NCBI GenBank assembly: GCA_004026145.2
Contig: CP034980.1
Coordinates: 1,757,619-1,821,618 of the forward strand
DNA length: 64,000 nucleotides
Direction: 5' to 3'
DNA from: Takifugu bimaculatus
Taxonomy: Eukaryota; Chordata; Actinopteri; Tetraodontiformes; Tetraodontidae
The notes under the pieces were generated by a model, which saw nothing but the letters and a program-made list of their open reading frames with translations, had not been told where the DNA came from and did no database searches. The position numbers and the translations under genes were made by a program. Of this stretch, positions 59,601 to 64,000 are shown piece by piece. Position 1 is the stretch's first letter; the number at the start of each line of letters is the position of its first letter.

Positions 59601-61862
59601 AGGCTGCACAGCTGAGATCATTCCGCTCAGAGTTGGGAGAAAGTGTAAAATGTTGAGATTCAGGTGAAGTCCATGTTTGCTAGGACCTAAAGTGCGTTAT
59701 TTCAAATTACTGTGCTAACATGCTAGCAATAATAAACTAGGCTTTCTTTTCTTAATTTCAAAAGGAAATTTTCAAGAGAAGCAGTCCGATTCCTGCTGCA
59801 GGCGGTGTTATTTAACCAAATCATTGTAATAGGCGCCGGATATTAACCCGTTCAGCATGTGACAACAGTTTCAGAGGTTAATGTTCTGCAGCAGGTAATC
59901 AAAGCATTAAAGACATGATGACTCAGATAACGATCGTGTGGTTTGGATGGTCCTGGATGGTTTCCCTGTGGAGGGTTCCTGCGGTAAACCTCGCTGGAGG
60001 GCTCGTATGTCCACGGCAAAGACGTGTGGGGAACCCGAGTCCTGAGAGCAGATCAGCCAGGGATAATGGACTCTGGATCCAGCTGCTCCTCTCTGATTGG
60101 CCCTCGTTTGGTTCCTATTTCTGATGCATCCAACTTACCAAAGAATAGCGTGAAAAGGTCCTAAAGTCACTGCAAAAACAGCCAGCATCGTCATGGAAAC
60201 CAACTGCATGCATGCCCTGGATAAAAGTTGTCAGACACGTTTCCTTTGTGGAATATTTATCCCCCCTGTGCCTCTTAAGCCAGTCAACAAGGTCATTTTT
60301 TGTAACAGGATCAGGCCATGGAAAAGAGCGGATCATCGGAATAATGGCAGTGGCCTGGCAGAGGTACATAAGACAGAGAGGGCTTCATCGCTTTGTCCCT
60401 TCACCAAGGACGGTCGAGTCCCCAATATGCTGGGGAGGAACATAAACACTTTCTTACGTCTCACCGACAGCCCCATCTGCTGCCCAACGAGGCAGACCAA
60501 AGAAGAAGAACTCAAACCATCACCGCAGGCGTCACTTGGTCACCAACATATCTGATCACATATCAAAGGTTTGATTTATTTATGCTGCAGAGATATTAAA
60601 ACAATGGGCAAAAGTATTCTTTTATTCACTGTTTTAGTATATTTCTGTTATGTGAGTCAGCAAACGGACAATGAATCACTTTCTTATTAGACATGGGGAG
60701 TATATTTCAATCTACAGTAGGTTGAACTTGTCAGGTGGTCTATTGGGTCGCAGATGAAGAGGCCCTGCAGGAGCTGAAGGATCCCATCATTACTCATTCC
60801 GTGTCGTGGTGCTGTGCCCCATACTGCGACTTTATTTTTATTTATTTTTTTACTTGGGAGATGCACAAATGTAAGTTGTCTCGCCCGGAGGCTGTGGTAA
60901 ATCTGTGCCAACTCAAGTCCTTGAACTACCTTTGCCTTGATCCAAATTTAATTGAGCAGATTCTGGCCCCGTTTCATGCATAATCACATAGTCTTATATG
61001 GAAGCCACCATTGTTTATGTCAAAGTCAGAAGAAATTACTGCTGCTCCTCAAAGCTCTACCACTTCTGTTTCAGGGGAAAGTTAAGCAGAAAAGAAGGAA
61101 GAATTGGCTCCATTCCAGCCACTTTTGTTTGCAAAGGTGGGTCCAAAAATAGTTTATCTGACAAACTGGAGCTCTGGAACTTTATATATGTATATAAAAT
61201 GCATCAGCCGAGTGATGAACATCATCAGTGAAAGGTCAAATAAATGATGACAACATGAATGCTAACACCACCTTGAATGCTCACAGGACATGGTGAGGTC
61301 AGTCCACGCGCTGGTGATGAAAGACCACCAACTCTGGAATTAAGAATATCATTAACTCAAATGTGGGCATATAATTAAGATATTCTATTAGAATCCACCA
61401 CTGGTGATTGTGTTGGTTAGCCTTATTGGCTCACAGAAAACTAGCTGTAATGACAAGTCTAACCTTCATGCGTTCTTGTTAAAGTCCAATTAACTCTGAA
61501 TGATTGCTCCTATTGTTGCTGTATGGAAATCTGCCGTCGCTGTGTCTGCTGCTAGATTATTGGATGGGGGGGGTTCAAATAGTGTGCAGTGTGAGGAGGA
61601 GACATTATAATTCTGATCATACACCTTTATAAAGGGTGACATTGTGTTTATGAAAGGACGGTCTTTGTTTGGGGGAAGTGTTGGGGTCAAACCCTTCCTC
61701 AGTAATGTCCAGAATCTCAGTGACGTTGTGACCCGGTGCTTCGGTTTGTGCTTGAATGTTCTCCTCAGCGATCCAACCACAACCCGCGTATCAGCCCGTC
61801 GGCGAAGCCTGGTCGTCTGGCACCTATCTGCTCATAAATCTGTTCCTCTGGTTACAAATCCA

Positions 61863-61908
<46 letters not shown>
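61863..61908. repeat. compound (CT)n(CA)n microsatellite
   Basis: A short CT run passing into about 35 bases of CA. Confidence 0.96.
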
Positions 61909-61911
<3 letters not shown>

Positions 61912-63951
61912 CGGAGCACCCCGGATGCAGAGGAGGAGAGTGAGAGGCTGTAACAGTAGCGTCACTATAAAATGTGTCTTAACATGTTTTCATGCTCAGA
62001 GGGACTTTGATATGCAGCCGTTGAAGGTGGCGGAGACTCGGGGCTTTATTCTGACACCCTGCACGGTGGAAGGATGGGAGTTGTTAGTCAGTGCGGCAAG
62101 GCCAATTATAGTGTAGGGTTTATTAAAAACAAATGGATTCCCTGATGAGGGAATGGCTTACAAGGCTTGAGCTTAATCTGCTAATTAGCCCCGGTCGTGT
62201 ATGGGCCAGAATTAGGCTAAAAGTTCCAGGAGGCAACTACTGTTGCTATCTTAGCCGGGTGGCGTCGTCAGCACCACCGCCACCCAACTCTGAGCAGGTT
62301 TAGCTGACAGTCATGATGGTTCACCAGGATGTATGGATCTATACACTTAAATAGCTGTACATTCAGGACAGGAGAGTTGACAATGAGCCGAGAGCCTTTT
62401 TTAAGGTTGGCTGACTTCTTTTCAGCTGAGTGCTAGCACGACCCTAAACAAAAGAGCCGTGCTTTAGCCTACTTTTTGTAAAGAAAGCTCAACAGCATGG
62501 CTCAGCACGGCACGGCGTGGCATGCATCCTGGCGCTTATACCATTGTTGATGCATCTGCAGGGCCAAAGGCGCCACTCCAGCATTAGCCTGAGCTACATG
62601 GGACCTTGTGCGTCAAGCCGGTGCAGCTGATCCAAAGCGTGCGAGCCGGCAGGAATGATGAATACAAGTCAAGAAAAGGGGTCACGCTAATAACAAGTCC
62701 CACTAAAGGGGGCAGCCATTTCAGAAGAGGCCCTGTTATTTTCAGCCAGGCCTAAAGAGGACAGATTGGTAGGTGCGTGATGGCGAGACGCACGGCGGCT
62801 TCATGCACAACTCCATTCCATCACTCCGTCATGCCTGGTTCATGGCAGGCTGAGGCTCAAACCCATCAGTACGTTATCGTTCAGGCACGGCTGCTGTCTG
62901 AATCAGGGACGCCGCCATTATCGGGAGAATGGATTGCAAGTTGACATCGATGAACCAAAATGATCTTTCTCTGCCTTTCGAAAAAGTCTGCCAGGTGCTG
63001 AAGTTTTCAATGTGAAAAGAACAATAACGAGCACGATAGCATGTACTGCGTGGTGCCAGGCCTGCTGTATGTTGCATCATTTTGCCAAAGAGTGGCTCTC
63101 TGATGATGGAATTTCTGCTCCGTGGGTGGCAAATGCTCTTCTCACTCCAACAGAAGCAGCTCTCTGCTGTAAGACATGGAAATGGAGATTGCAGGTAGGT
63201 GGTTATGGTTCTGTTTGCAGATCGGGAGACTAGTGCCACCTAGCGGTCATAAATTAGATAACTTCTATTTTTCCAACATGAATGAATTCAGAAGATTAGA
63301 GCTCAGCTGATACATCATTGTCACTGAATGAATGCAGCCAATTTAAAACTTGGCCCTGCGCTGATGTCAGACAGCGTTTCATGTCAGCAGTAGAATGAAG
63401 TAGGACACTTTAGTCACTTTAATTTATCCACCATCTAATTTCGAACACGCAGCCCCGAATATTTGACGGCTTGAGAGGAGTCATACACTGATACGATTTT
63501 TAATAACACCCACAGGACAGATCTGATTTCATTATCAGACCGGCGTGTATTTGGAGCCACGTGTTAAACACCACTGTGCATCATCCGGAATGTTGGTGGG
63601 AACACGACCAGGCAGCCGTTTGAGGATCCTCAAGAGTTTCCCACGGTGAGCCAGGGCGAGGCTTTTGCTTGTTGCTGAAATAACTATTCCAAATGAGGAC
63701 TTGATTGGCAATTATGAGGAGCCAGCACTCCTAATTTGAAGGAATGTGTCACAAAACAAATTTGCATATATATTGCGGAGGCTGTGAGATATACTGTAAA
63801 TAGCCCAGGAAGAAATCAAACCGGTGTAGCTACAAGATTGAATTACAGCACAAATTGAACCCATCAGTTACTTTTGAAACTGTTGTGTTTGAGAATGAGG
63901 GAAAACTTTAGCACCTCCAACTTATTTGAATTGCAAGATTCCTTCTGAACA

Positions 63952-63960
63952 CCCCCCCCC
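63952..63960. repeat. poly-C tract (C9)
   Basis: A cytosine homopolymer close to the right edge of the window. Confidence 0.9.
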
Positions 63961-64000
63961 TTTGCTCAGAAACGACACATCCTGGCCCCCTCTGATGCTC

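Larger units (their letters stand above)
40891..64000. other. upstream flank of gria3, 41-64 kb: no gene seen
   Basis: No protein-coding exon recognised. It holds GT/CA microsatellites at 42398, 44941, 45310, 51087, 57432 and 61874, and G or C homopolymers at 46327, 57445, 59055, 59580 and 63952. Repeat fragments occur at 43555 and 44969, and a GC-rich patch at 46735-47060. Motif-rich unique stretches at 50835-51045, 62100-62225 and 63660-63850 may be conserved elements. Overlapping open frames on both strands at 53482-53928 have no domain. Confidence 0.55.

Noticed and set aside
1..64000. CRISPR arrays, tRNA and rRNA genes
   Set aside because: No regularly spaced repeats with unique spacers, and no complete A-box/B-box pair or cloverleaf recognised; the tandem repeats are ordinary microsatellites.

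Overview
The window looks like nuclear DNA of a teleost fish. The main evidence is two spliced exons of an AMPA-type glutamate receptor with vertebrate gria3 sequence and correct splice signals. Supporting evidence is many long (GT/CA)n microsatellites and several degraded repeats of kinds I recognise from fish genomes: Tc1-like transposase, LINE-3'-end-like repeats, a GTTAGC/AAATAA-type repeat, and a repeat with GGTCCTCA/TGAGGACC ends. There are no bacterial-style operons, CRISPR arrays, rRNA or tRNA genes. I recognise only one gene.

Layout. On the minus strand, gria3 begins in this window. Exon 1 (16308-16386) carries the start codon and signal peptide. A 455-bp intron follows, then exon 2 (15694-15852), which encodes the first part of the extracellular amino-terminal domain. 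Everything from 15693 down to base 1 is the start of a large intron 2. It holds no recognisable further exon, a 575-bp LTR joined to an inverted partial copy of its own U3 (5423-6172), and a (CA)n tract (on the transcript) only 36 nt inside the 5' splice site. A CpG-rich stretch at about 16390-17110 is the likely gria3 promoter and 5' leader region.

From about 17.1 kb to 64 kb, upstream of gria3, I find no convincing protein-coding exon. This 47 kb is microsatellites, long C/G homopolymers, degraded transposons and repeats (clustered at 38.5-40.9 kb), and several unique stretches rich in homeodomain and POU-type motifs that could be conserved regulatory elements. The long open frames scattered through the window overlap on opposite strands, lack domains, or fall in simple repeats or the LTR; I treat them as chance.

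I did not find a new enzymatic or defence system. The most unusual object is the LTR-plus-inverted-U3 structure. Next come the CA tract beside the exon 2 donor site, and a perfect 11-bp stem carrying CRE-like octamers about 1.5 kb upstream of the gria3 start codon. Family assignments rest on recognition from memory; no database search was possible.
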